Shown: piece after piece, positions 1 through 9,421 of the stretch
Numbering within the stretch: position 1 is the stretch's first letter
Layout: each line of letters begins with the position of its first letter
Source: Promethearchaeota archaeon
GTDB lineage: Archaea > Asgardarchaeota > Lokiarchaeia > Sigyniarchaeales > SOKP01
Direction of reading: 5' to 3'
NCBI GenBank assembly: GCA_016839705.1
Contig: JAEOTR010000057.1
Location: 1-64,000, forward strand
DNA: 64,000 nucleotides
Position numbers and translations under genes: made by a program
The notes under the pieces: generated by a model
Told to the model about the DNA's origin: nothing
The model's input: the letters and a program-made list of their open reading frames with translations, nothing else
Databases searched by the model: none

Positions 1-157
1 ATTGATGACAACCAATACAATTTTTTAAATCGACCTTATTTAAAAATAAATATTCATATTCGCAATCGTAATTCTTTTTATGAATATTTTCAATGGTTTT
101 TATTGCATTATACGTATTTTGTTTTCGTGGACTGCTAATTATTGCTAATATTTTCAT
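1..157 (-). CDS. NADPH-dependent FMN reductase / iron-sulfur flavoprotein-like, N-terminal part (truncated by window edge)
   Basis: Minus-strand ATG at 157 gives MKILAIISSPRKQNTYNAIKTIENIHKKNYDCEYEYLFLNKVDLKNCIGCHQ..., with flavodoxin-fold SPR(K)xxNT and CxGC motifs; not in the ORF track because it is truncated. Confidence 0.75.
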   Translation of the reverse strand, partial: MKILAIISSPRKQNTYNAIKTIENIHKKNYDCEYEYLFLNKVDLKNCIGCHQ

Positions 158-599
158 AATTTGTCTCATTGTGTAATAATTAATAATTATTTCGCTTTTT
201 TCCATTCTTTTTTGATATAATTTAGAATATAAGCGTAATTGGTCACATGATTTTTAAAAAAAATTGCAGATCTTTTTAAAAATATTACCTTTTATAAAAA
301 TTAATATTGGCTCTAACCTGTAATTTTACAATGATAATTAAAGAAAGTGGATAATTAGAGTATCAAGTTTATACTTCTTTTAAACTAAAAGAGGTGTTTC
401 ACGAACTTTTTCTATGTTTTCTCTAGAATTTCTTAAATAACTTCCAGTACTAAGTCTTTTGGAGGAGGTGAATTGAATAATTCACGAAAGTTTTAATAAA
501 GCTTTTTGGGTTACTTTTTAAATAACTTTTTTAATAACGTGAAGAATAAATTCATAATTATTCAATAGAGATTCAATAGATAAAGAAGTGTGATTTATA

Positions 600-1046
600 A
601 TGAAAACACTCATAGTTTATGACACAAAATACGGAAATACTAAAAAAGTGGCAAAATTAATTGGCGAAGGTCTTAAAACTATTGAAGATAACGAGGTTAT
701 AATTGAATATGTTGAAGAGATTGATCTGAATAAAGAACAGATTTACGATTTAATACTTATTGGCTCTCCGAACCATTATGGAACGTATACAAAACCTATT
801 AAGAATTTTATAGCGAATCTTCCTGAGAGTTCTTTAAAGGGAAACACTTATGCAGTATTTGGCACGTATATGTACAAAAATTATCAGAGAGTAATAAAGG
901 GAATGGAGAAGCAAATTAATGAAGTCATGCCAAATATGGTTAAAACAAGTCCAGGGCTTTCAATCAGAGTGGCTACTAATAAAGGGCCTATCAAAGATGA
1001 AGAATTTCCTAAATGTAGAGAATTTGGGATTAAACTTTCAAAATAA
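600..1046 (+). CDS. flavodoxin domain protein (copy 1)
   Basis: MKTLIVYDTKYGNTKKVAKLIGEGL phosphate-binding loop and GSPNHYG motif. Confidence 0.9.
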   Translation: MKTLIVYDTKYGNTKKVAKLIGEGLKTIEDNEVIIEYVEEIDLNKEQIYDLILIGSPNHYGTYTKPIKNFIANLPESSLKGNTYAVFGTYMYKNYQRVIKGMEKQINEVMPNMVKTSPGLSIRVATNKGPIKDEEFPKCREFGIKLSK

Positions 1047-1233
1047 TATTTTACCCAACAGTGAAAAAATCAAAAATATTTGTTTTTATAATACTACTAT
1101 CTTTAAGAGGTATATAATAATCTAATTTAATGAAGCATTTTAGCTTATTTTTTACAAAACTTTTTTTATAATGTGAAAAATAAATTCATAGTAATTCAAA
1201 TGAGATTCAATTAATAAAAAGGAGTGATTTATA

Positions 1234-1680
1234 ATGAAAGCACTTATAGTTTATGGCACTAAATATGGAAACACAAAAAAAGTAGCAGAATTGATTGGTG
1301 AAGGTTTAAAAACAGTTGAGGGAAACACTGTTTCAGTTGAAAGTGTGAAAGAAATTGATGTAGAAAAAGACGAAACTTATGATTTAATAATCATTGGTTC
1401 CCCAAACCATGTTGGGAGTCATATCGGTACAGTAAAGAAATTCATCAAGAACCTTCCTAAAGCTTCATTGAAAGGGAATTCTTTTGCAGTATTCGACACG
1501 TATATGGGAAAAGATTTTGAAAAAGCTACAAGAAAAATGGAAAAACAAATTACTAAAGTTATGCCAAATATGAAAAAAGTGAGTTCTGGTTTATCTATAA
1601 AAGTTGGCGGGATGAAAGGACCCATCGTAGACGAAGATCTACCAAAATGTAAAGATTTTGGAATAAAACTAGCAAAATAA
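1234..1680 (+). CDS. flavodoxin domain protein (copy 2)
   Basis: Paralogue of 600..1046 over its full length; MKALIVYGTKYGNTKKVAELIGEGL. Confidence 0.92.
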   Translation: MKALIVYGTKYGNTKKVAELIGEGLKTVEGNTVSVESVKEIDVEKDETYDLIIIGSPNHVGSHIGTVKKFIKNLPKASLKGNSFAVFDTYMGKDFEKATRKMEKQITKVMPNMKKVSSGLSIKVGGMKGPIVDEDLPKCKDFGIKLAK

Positions 1681-1708
1681 ATTATTACATCTTTTTTTTA
1701 ATTCAAGA

Positions 1709-2557
1709 TTACAAATATCCAAGAAAATTAGTAACACCATGAATTTTCGGAATTTCTACTTTAAAATAGTTTTTTACTATATCTAATAGAAATGTTAAAT
1801 AAACCTTCTGTATCCGTTCATTATGCTTCTCATTAATACGATCCATAAGAATTTTCGATGTTAATACCTCTTTTTGAACCTCACTTATAAATTCTGCTAA
1901 CTCTTTTGAAAATTCATATGCCTTCTGAATTTCATTCCTTAAAATTATTAGCCCTGTAGCTAATTCATATTCTGCTAAAAATTTCTGAGTGATACTTTTC
2001 TCAACACTTAATTTTTTATAGTCAATCAGATTGTTTTTATCATGGATTATGTAACCCTTATTAAAAACTAAATAATCAATATAGTCACTTTTATCCTTCT
2101 TATAATCCCCTTCTGACATCATAAGCAAATCAAAATCAAATAAACCTTGAATAGTAAATCTAAAGAAATTTATTATATGATTGTAAAGAAACTTATCTTC
2201 TGATAAAATAATAATTTTTTTTCCTAAAAATATAGCCTTAAAAATAAAAATCATTAATTTTTCAGGAATATTCAGCCTTATCAAATCAAAGTTAATTGAT
2301 TCTGTAATGGGGGGTGCTTCTTCATCACGACTTTGAGAGATTTCCATTTCAGGAGCTTCAATTTTGAAATCAGCTATAAAACAATCTCGAACAATTAAAT
2401 TTTTGTCCACATAAGCAATGAATGAATGTTCACAAATCATTCCCGGTTCAATATTAACTGCTAATAGTCCTTTTTGAGCATTTTTTGTCGCATCATTTAA
2501 TATCTCTATATATTCCCATTTTCCACAAATCGGACAATGAATTTCAAGTTTAGCCAT
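1709..2557 (-). CDS. Uncharacterised protein with N-terminal zinc-type motif (CPIC...C-H) and a possible DENN-like segment
   Basis: 282-aa ORF; CPICGKWEYIEI...GMICEHSFIAYVDKNLIVRDC; central FKAIFLGKKIIILSEDKFLYNHI. Confidence 0.75.
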   Translation of the reverse strand: MAKLEIHCPICGKWEYIEILNDATKNAQKGLLAVNIEPGMICEHSFIAYVDKNLIVRDCFIADFKIEAPEMEISQSRDEEAPPITESINFDLIRLNIPEKLMIFIFKAIFLGKKIIILSEDKFLYNHIINFFRFTIQGLFDFDLLMMSEGDYKKDKSDYIDYLVFNKGYIIHDKNNLIDYKKLSVEKSITQKFLAEYELATGLIILRNEIQKAYEFSKELAEFISEVQKEVLTSKILMDRINEKHNERIQKVYLTFLLDIVKNYFKVEIPKIHGVTNFLGYL

Positions 2558-2692
2558 ATTAAATCGTATGAATTTGATTAGAATTATATTATAGAAAGTG
2601 AGAATTATTCTTATTTTGTACTCTTTCTTAGCTATATATTAAATGAAGTAATATCAATATAAAGATTAGCTAGTAAATCAATCATACCGAAT

Positions 2693-3172
2693 TTAATATC
2701 TTTGAACCCTACCGTAACTTTTTTCTACCAGATTAGCTATTAATAGGCACGCAACAGCACTCAAATTTTCAGCAATTATAAACGAGAAGGTGTTATCCAG
2801 AAATACAATGCAAATAAAGAATGTTATAAAGAAAAACACAGTGAAAACAGAAAATACAATTACTAACGGTTTAGTTATAGGAAAATTGAGGATCCTTTTT
2901 AATAATGTAAGTTGATTCTTAGTTTTGCGAAATTGGGTTCTTAATTTCTCTCTTCTTTCAATTTGAGCATAGCTTTCAAAAATAATCATACTAGCGAAAA
3001 AAATAGCTACAGTTATTCCTATAGGAATTAAAATAACAACGAAATAGCTACCAATTTCTAAAAAATACTGCCCAATAAAAATAAAGAAGAGTTGAATTAT
3101 CCCACACATCCCTAATAATAACATTCCAATTCCAAGGTATTCCTTTGATTTCCAACGAATTTTTATTGGCAT
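2693..3172 (-). CDS. Membrane protein, about 4 TM segments (start re-assigned downstream of the track start)
   Basis: Hydrophobic ORF; the track start at 3241 lies inside the tRNA, so the ATG at 3172 (MPIKIRWKSKEYLGIG...) is preferred. Confidence 0.7.
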   Translation of the reverse strand: MPIKIRWKSKEYLGIGMLLLGMCGIIQLFFIFIGQYFLEIGSYFVVILIPIGITVAIFFASMIIFESYAQIERREKLRTQFRKTKNQLTLLKRILNFPITKPLVIVFSVFTVFFFITFFICIVFLDNTFSFIIAENLSAVACLLIANLVEKSYGRVQRY

Positions 3173-3196
3173 TTTCGTGGTATTTCTTACATATAA

Positions 3197-3273
3197 TGGT
3201 GGGCCCGGCGCAATTTGAATGCGCGACCTTCCGCACGTCAAGCGGACGTCATACCAGGCTAGACCACGGGCCC
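3197..3273 (-). tRNA. tRNA-Val (anticodon GAC), CCA encoded
   Basis: Minus strand GGGCCCGTGGTCTAGCCTGGTATGACGTCCGCTTGACGTGCGGAAGGTCGCGCATTCAAATTGCGCCGGGCCCACCA; acceptor GGGCCCG/CGGGCCC, anticodon stem TCCGC/GCGGA with loop TTGACGT, T-arm GCGCA-TTCAAAT-TGCGC. Confidence 0.96.
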
Positions 3274-3399
3274 TTTTAAATTCTGAATCTAAATGATATT
3301 TAGTTTAAAGTATTAGAAAAATAAATATTTTATCAGTTGTTATGTGATTTTTTAAATTCCTAACCAATGAAAAAAAAGAAAAAAAAAATAAGAGTAATT

Positions 3400-4623
3400 T
3401 TAAGCTTTCTTCTCTCTTAATGCCTTAATCATAGGCAAGTCTTTACCAGAAAGAATTTCTAGCATAGCGCCTCCAGCTGTAGATATAAAAGAAATACCAT
3501 CAGATTTTCCGGACATTGCTGCTGCGGCTCCCATTTCACCGCCTCCGATAATCGTTAAAGCGTTATTTTTCTTGGTAGCTTGTACCATTGCTTCAACCAT
3601 ATCATTTGTGGCCTCCCGGAATACTTCCATTTCAAATATTCCTGGGGGTCCGTTTGCGATAATTGTTTTACATTTCATTATAACATCTTTAAATTTATCT
3701 ACGGTTTTTTCACCAATATCACCTGTTGTTGTGTTGTAAGTCCCAGCCTCATCAATTCCAATAGTTTTTCTATTACCATCGTCATCAATAATTAAATCTT
3801 CAGGAAGAATGATTTTATCTTTATACTTGTTATATGTTTCCAGAATCATATCTTTATTAGCTTCTAAATCTTTGGCTATAATTTTATGATTAGGTTCTCC
3901 CATGTTTTTACCCAAAGCCTCAAAAATTAAAATTGCTGTCAATCCTGAACATAAGGCATAATCTAATTTTTCATTATCAAAGTTGTATTTCATTGCTTTA
4001 AATTTATCTATTGCTTTTGCGCCGCCTATTAACATAGCCATAGGTTTATCTGGAGATACCATAATTTTCTTTAGGGCATCTAATTCCTTATCAGTAATTG
4101 GTCCTGCCATCATTTTTGGCCATCCTACGATAGAAGCGTGAGCGCGGTGAGCTGCTCCAAAAGCATCAACAATGACATAATCAACCAATGGAAAAAGCAC
4201 CTTCACCATTTCAGTATTTTCTGCTTCAGAAAAATCTTTATATTCCTTCATTTCCCCTTCAAATTTCCGAACATTATTAAGAACCAAAACCTCTCCTTTT
4301 TTAAGATCCTTTATTGCTTTAATTGCTTGTTCTCCATAGATATCCTTCACAAATTTTACTGGACGCCCTAAATATTTTTCTATCTCTTTTGCATGGATAT
4401 CTAGATCAGTAAAGTCATCATTACCCGGTCGAGATTGATGTGCAAGAATAATTACTGCGCTTTTTTTAAAATATTTATTCAGAGCAGGAACTAATGCTCG
4501 AATCCGAGGAGAATCTCTAATCTCCATCTTTTCTACATCAATGTTGGAGTTGATATCAACCCGCATTAATACTTTTTTACCTTTTAAATTCACATCTTTA
4601 AAGGATGTATAATCAATTTTCAT
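3400..4623 (-). CDS. pgk: Phosphoglycerate kinase, archaeal type (ATG at 4623; the track uses a GTG at 4635)
   Basis: KGKKVLMRVDINSNID, IILAHQSRPG, ANGPPGIFEMEVF, GGGEMGAAA motifs. Confidence 0.93.
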   Translation of the reverse strand: MKIDYTSFKDVNLKGKKVLMRVDINSNIDVEKMEIRDSPRIRALVPALNKYFKKSAVIILAHQSRPGNDDFTDLDIHAKEIEKYLGRPVKFVKDIYGEQAIKAIKDLKKGEVLVLNNVRKFEGEMKEYKDFSEAENTEMVKVLFPLVDYVIVDAFGAAHRAHASIVGWPKMMAGPITDKELDALKKIMVSPDKPMAMLIGGAKAIDKFKAMKYNFDNEKLDYALCSGLTAILIFEALGKNMGEPNHKIIAKDLEANKDMILETYNKYKDKIILPEDLIIDDDGNRKTIGIDEAGTYNTTTGDIGEKTVDKFKDVIMKCKTIIANGPPGIFEMEVFREATNDMVEAMVQATKKNNALTIIGGGEMGAAAAMSGKSDGISFISTAGGAMLEILSGKDLPMIKALREKKA

Positions 4624-4809
4624 AAGTTGTATCACTTCAGATTAGGATTTATAATTAAAATAATAGTAATTTATAATTATTTTGAATTGTTATTATCTTT
4701 TTTTAAAATTTTAAATTAGAAAAATACAAAATGAATGGAATTTTTATCATTTTTATAAGAGATAATTTTAAACTATCCCTCGTATTATGTGCCTATATAG
4801 TGTTGTGTT

Positions 4810-5589
4810 ATGAGTGAAATTAAAGATATTTTAGCAAAATTACTAGAAAAAAAAGTGTCTTTAGAAGAAGCGGAAAGATTATTGAGAGCAAATCATGTTG
4901 AAGAAGTAGGAGACTTAGCTAAATTAGATATTTTCCGTAAAACAAGGACCGGTACTCCAGAAGTTATTTTTGCCCAAAATAAAGCACCCCAGATGGTAAT
5001 AGATTTTACAATAAGGTTTTTAGAAAGCAAAAAATTCGCAATTATCTCTCGATATAATGAAGATCAGAAGAATCTCATCCTTGAATCATTTGATAAATCT
5101 AATGAATATGATCTTATCATTAACGCACTTGGTAAGATAATTGTTATTAAAGAAAAATCATATAATTTCCCTAAAAAGGGGGGAATAGTGGGTGTCGTAA
5201 CAGCGGGAAGTTCAGACATACCTGTTGCAGCAGAGGCAAAGATTATTGCAGAGGTAATGGGCTGTAAAGTTGTTACATCTTACGATGTAGGTATTGCGGG
5301 TATTCATCGACTTTTTACACCCTTAAGTGAAATGATTAAAAAAGGAGTTCATGTAATAATAGTATGTGCAGGGATGGAAGGAACCCTACCTGGAGTTGTT
5401 GCAGCTCTCGTTGATGTTCCAGTTATTGGTGTTCCAATATCGAGTGGATATGGGATGGGAGAAAAAGGAAAAGGTGCTTTAGTTACAATGTTACAATCTT
5501 GCTCCCCGGGACTATTGGTAGTAAATATTGATAATGGTTTTGGTGCTGGTGTCTCAGCTGCGATTATTGCTAATAAGATCACGGAATAG
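4810..5589 (+). CDS. larB: LarB, nickel-pincer cofactor biosynthesis protein (AIR carboxylase-like domain)
   Basis: FRKTRTGTPEVIFAQNKAPQ; GIVGVVTAGSSDIPVAAEA; CAGMEGTLPGVVAALVDVPVIGVP. Confidence 0.92.
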   Translation: MSEIKDILAKLLEKKVSLEEAERLLRANHVEEVGDLAKLDIFRKTRTGTPEVIFAQNKAPQMVIDFTIRFLESKKFAIISRYNEDQKNLILESFDKSNEYDLIINALGKIIVIKEKSYNFPKKGGIVGVVTAGSSDIPVAAEAKIIAEVMGCKVVTSYDVGIAGIHRLFTPLSEMIKKGVHVIIVCAGMEGTLPGVVAALVDVPVIGVPISSGYGMGEKGKGALVTMLQSCSPGLLVVNIDNGFGAGVSAAIIANKITE

Positions 5590-5657
5590 GTTTTAATTAT
5601 TTTGTAGGTTTTCCCTTATTCCTTAAATTTACAAATAATTAGAACCTTTTGTTCAAT

Positions 5658-5674
5658 TAGGTAAATCTTACCTA
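5658..5674. promoter_or_regulatory. Perfect inverted repeat TAGGTAA-ATC-TTACCTA, candidate operator upstream of a TATA-like box
   Basis: 7-bp arms with 3-nt spacer, directly upstream of AATTTTATAAAC (about 5678-5690). Confidence 0.4.
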
Positions 5675-5742
5675 GGAAAATTTTATAAACTATCGAGTTG
5701 AAATTTTTTTCAATTACTCAAAATAAAAAATATATCTTAATT

Positions 5743-6408
5743 ATGGCGCCAACACCAGCATCACTTGAAGCTTTATCTAAGCTTCGTGAGCTAAATCCGG
5801 AATTTGGATGGTATGTTATTCCACTACTTGTTTTAGTATTATATATATATGGGGTGGAAATTAAAAACGCAAGAGAAACAGGAAATTGGAGCACAATTTT
5901 CGCGGGATTAACTCTATTAGGACTGGATTTAATAAATGAAATATGGAATGGACTTATTTTTGCCTTTTCTAATTATTCTGCTTTTTGGACTACACCTGGA
6001 GCAAGCGCTTACATTATTTTAATTGGTTGGAATATTGAAATTGCTTTTATGTTCTCCATTGCAGGGATAGTATTTGCGAAATTTTTATCAGATGATAAAA
6101 ACAAGAAAATGCTAGGTCTTCCTAATCGATGGGCTTATGCGATTGGTTTCACAATTTTCTCTGTGTTTGTAGAAATTTTATTAAATAGAGGGAATTATTT
6201 AATCTGGGAATATCCTTGGTGGCATTGGTATAATCCAATTCTTATCTTCCTAATAGGATATTTTCATTTCTTTGTAGGAGCGTTCTATGTATACGATTTA
6301 CCTGATAGAAAGTCAAAAGTAAGAGTAGTTGGAATTATCTATGCCATCGGTATTGTGCTGTTATGCATATTTCTCCCACTAGGTATTGTGGGAATAATAG
6401 ATTTTTAA
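5743..6408 (+). CDS. Multi-pass membrane protein (about 6 TM) between larB and larC; likely start ATG 5743
   Basis: Hydrophobic ORF MAPTPASLEALSKLRELNPEFGWYVIPLLVLVLYIYG...; track start 5698 is a TTG upstream. Confidence 0.75.
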   Translation: MAPTPASLEALSKLRELNPEFGWYVIPLLVLVLYIYGVEIKNARETGNWSTIFAGLTLLGLDLINEIWNGLIFAFSNYSAFWTTPGASAYIILIGWNIEIAFMFSIAGIVFAKFLSDDKNKKMLGLPNRWAYAIGFTIFSVFVEILLNRGNYLIWEYPWWHWYNPILIFLIGYFHFFVGAFYVYDLPDRKSKVRVVGIIYAIGIVLLCIFLPLGIVGIIDF

Positions 6409-6606
6409 ATTTTCTAAATTTTTTTTTTTCAAATTAACTATTCTAAAGTGGGTTAATTTCAAATAATTGCCCATTTTCAATATCTCTAGTTGGGTAATTT
6501 AACCTAGATAAGTATTTATATTAAAATTAATATAATAGATATTGAACTTATTTTAATTTAAATAAAACTATTAAAAAAATTCTACAGAATTGTAGTTGAG
6601 ACCACG

Positions 6607-7149
6607 ATGGTCGCATCTATTGAACATGAAGATCTTTTTGAGAAATCAAAGAAATTTTTCGAAGAAAAAGATATCGAAAATACTTTAGATCACTATGAAA
6701 AAGCAATAGAGCGAATAGATCGAACAAAGCTTAAAAACAAGTCAGATTATCTCCAATTTTTACAAGCTATTTTAGAATATTGCCAAGAAAACAATTTACC
6801 TGAGCAGGAAGCCTTAGCATTAAGAGCTCTAGGAAGAACATACTCCCTTTTTAAATTATATCCCGAAAGTATGAAATATCATTACCAATCATTAAAAATT
6901 CAAAAAAAATTAGGGAAAAAGGTTGAGACCGCAGAAGGCTTAGTATTTCTAGCAGAAGACCTTGAAGTATCTGGTAATTACGATAAGAGCATAGAAACGT
7001 TCGAAGAAGCCTCTGAAATATTCAGTGAACTAGGAAAATTAAGGATTGTTAAGAATATCACTAAGGAAGTAAAGAGAATAAAAGAATTTTCTAAAGAAAT
7101 GGTTGAAGACGAGTACATGTTACATAAGTTTCATGTTGATAAATATTAA
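6607..7149 (+). CDS. TPR-repeat protein
   Basis: Helical repeats with TPR spacing: ALRALGRTYSLFKLYPESMKYHYQSLKIQKKLG, AEGLVFLAEDLEVSGNYDKSIETFEEASEIFSELG. Confidence 0.8.
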   Translation: MVASIEHEDLFEKSKKFFEEKDIENTLDHYEKAIERIDRTKLKNKSDYLQFLQAILEYCQENNLPEQEALALRALGRTYSLFKLYPESMKYHYQSLKIQKKLGKKVETAEGLVFLAEDLEVSGNYDKSIETFEEASEIFSELGKLRIVKNITKEVKRIKEFSKEMVEDEYMLHKFHVDKY

Positions 7150-7214
7150 TTCAACTCAATAATGAGCCTTATTAACAAAACCAATTTTTTTTAATTTCTA
7201 TTATTGAATCGTTT

Positions 7215-8498
7215 TTAAGTTATCTTGAAACTTCGATTTATATATCCTTGCAGCATGATTTGAATCTTTCTTACAGGAATTCCTGAATCTTCGCTTATCC
7301 GTTTTAAATCTTCATATTCTGGTTTAATATTAACTATATCCTTATCATTTAGGGACTTGATAAAGGAGACCTTAAAATTTACTTCATAGTTTTTTCCATT
7401 AATTTCGACATTTCGTTTTTCTTGAGTTCTCTCAACACAGACCCGGTTCATTGTATAATATCTCACCCCTAATGTCCCTAATTCATGAATTATTTTTTCA
7501 CTTAATTTAAATCTATTTTCTGGAGAACAAAGAATTTTAATTATATGACTGGGTCGATTTTTTTTTGTTAGACTCGGAATTATTTGAATATCTAACGTTT
7601 CTTCTTTTTCTAATTTATTTATGAAATTCCCTAGTATTTCTCCTGACACATCATCCACATCAGTTTCAAGAATCGATATGTTTTCAACATATTTTTGTAA
7701 AGGATGTAGAGAACCAGTACTATCAGTATCAAAAGAATTTCCATAAAACAATCGAAGCACATTTTGAAAATCTTTAAAAGATTTTTGACCCGTGCTGTAA
7801 AAAACCTTTTTAATTTCCATCTCAGGTGGAAATTGGATGATCTTAGGATTTAAATTTGATAATAAGGCAGCTCCTGTAGGGGTTACCAACTCTGATTCAA
7901 TAGGACCCCCATATGTTAATAGGTTTGTCTGTTCTAAAATTTTTAAGGTTGCTGGAGCGGGAACGGGTAATATTCCGTGAGCAGTTTTTACTTTACCTCC
8001 CCCTAATGGTATCTTGCTGCAGTAAATGCATATTTTATCATCAAAACCATTAATTTTATCTAAAACTGATGTGACACCTATAATATCAATTAATGTATCA
8101 ATTGAGCTAAGCTCATGAAGGTGGATATTCTCTGCTAATTCACCATGAACCTCTGCTTCTGCTTGGATTAAGGAGTTTAATACCTTAACTGCATAATCCT
8201 TGGCAGAATCACTGAACTTTTTTTCATCTAAATATGTTTCTAATGATTTTTGAAGTGTCTGGGCTGATCTATGATCTTTTGTTTCTTTAATTTCTATATC
8301 TAATTGATTTGTTTGCAGTCCAGACCTCGGTATTTTCATCAGTTTGATATTTAATTTGTATACACCTGGCAAGTAATTTCTAAGTTCTGTTAATTCCTGC
8401 AGAATGTCATTTGGGTTTGTGACTAAACCTAAAAGAGAAGCAAGAAACATGTCTCCAGAAATTCCTGAATTATTTAGATCTAGGTACAATATTCTCAT
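7215..8498 (-). CDS. larC: LarC, nickel-insertion protein for nickel-pincer cofactor (single uninterrupted ORF)
   Basis: MRILYLDLNNSGISGDMFLASLLGL; VHGELAENIHLHELSSIDTLIDI; ETDVDDVSGEILGNFINKL. Confidence 0.93.
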   Translation of the reverse strand: MRILYLDLNNSGISGDMFLASLLGLVTNPNDILQELTELRNYLPGVYKLNIKLMKIPRSGLQTNQLDIEIKETKDHRSAQTLQKSLETYLDEKKFSDSAKDYAVKVLNSLIQAEAEVHGELAENIHLHELSSIDTLIDIIGVTSVLDKINGFDDKICIYCSKIPLGGGKVKTAHGILPVPAPATLKILEQTNLLTYGGPIESELVTPTGAALLSNLNPKIIQFPPEMEIKKVFYSTGQKSFKDFQNVLRLFYGNSFDTDSTGSLHPLQKYVENISILETDVDDVSGEILGNFINKLEKEETLDIQIIPSLTKKNRPSHIIKILCSPENRFKLSEKIIHELGTLGVRYYTMNRVCVERTQEKRNVEINGKNYEVNFKVSFIKSLNDKDIVNIKPEYEDLKRISEDSGIPVRKIQIMLQGYINRSFKIT

Positions 8499-8642
8499 TT
8501 TATTATTCCTTTGAAATTAGTGTAAATTTCATTTATTAAAGTGATAATAATTTTATAACTATATCATTTTTCAAGTACATTAAAAAATTAAAGTTACTTC
8601 CTTTAAAGTATAAAAATTATATCAAATTAATTGTAGATAAAA

Positions 8643-9380
8643 ATGTTTTGTCCTCAATGTGGTTCCAAAATATCTAACGAGGCAGAGTTCTGTCCTACCT
8701 GTGGAGAAAACCTAGAAAAAGCTAAAAATTTTCTCAACGAGGCTTCTACGATAAGTGACATCTCAAACTTAAAACAAGAGCTTGAGTTTTCTCTTGAGGG
8801 GGATATAAGCGTTTTATCTGTAAAGCCATACAATGTCAACAAATTCTACCTGAAGGTTAAAAATAATAGCTTAAAACCTATATACGATGTAAACATTAAA
8901 CTCTCTGGACCACCCCATATTGAATTATTAACGAATTTAATAAAGCTTCAAGTGATAGATGCGAATAGCACTAATAGTGCTCCTATTTCAGTTTTACCTA
9001 AAGGGGATGGTATTTTTACATTAACTGCTAGATTACTGTCTAATACAGGTCATACGCTTATAGACTCATTTGAACTCCGAACTGAGGCCCCAAAAAGCAT
9101 TGCGATTGGAGACATACCCAAACAGTCAAAACAAAAAACCTACTCGTATACATCAAGATCCTCAGGAAGAACTGATCAAGTAGTTGCTGTTCTGGTTATT
9201 TTTGCGCTATTTGGGATAATTCTTATGATTTCTGGGGGCGTATCTTTTCTAGTTGGGGGATTACCAATCTCAGCAGGAATTACTTTTTTAGTAATTGGAT
9301 TTATATTCCTTGGTATAGGGACAAAGGGAAAATGTTGTATAGTACCATTTTATTGTGCTGATTGTGATTGCGATTGTTAG
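8643..9380 (+). CDS. Zinc-ribbon protein with Ig-like domain, two TM segments and Cys-rich C-terminus
   Basis: MFCPQCGSKISNEAEFCPTCGENL; C-terminal TM pair then KCCIVPFYCADCDCDC. Confidence 0.8.
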   Translation: MFCPQCGSKISNEAEFCPTCGENLEKAKNFLNEASTISDISNLKQELEFSLEGDISVLSVKPYNVNKFYLKVKNNSLKPIYDVNIKLSGPPHIELLTNLIKLQVIDANSTNSAPISVLPKGDGIFTLTARLLSNTGHTLIDSFELRTEAPKSIAIGDIPKQSKQKTYSYTSRSSGRTDQVVAVLVIFALFGIILMISGGVSFLVGGLPISAGITFLVIGFIFLGIGTKGKCCIVPFYCADCDCDC

Positions 9381-9421
9381 GAAATCTGTTAGATTTATAC
9401 TATTTTTAGATAGAGAAAATT

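Noticed and set aside
919-1125. 68-aa plus-strand ORF
   Set aside because: Out-of-frame overlap with the flavodoxin CDS; no domain signal.
3048-3236. 62-aa minus ORF
   Set aside because: Starts within tRNA-Val and overlaps the membrane protein in another frame.
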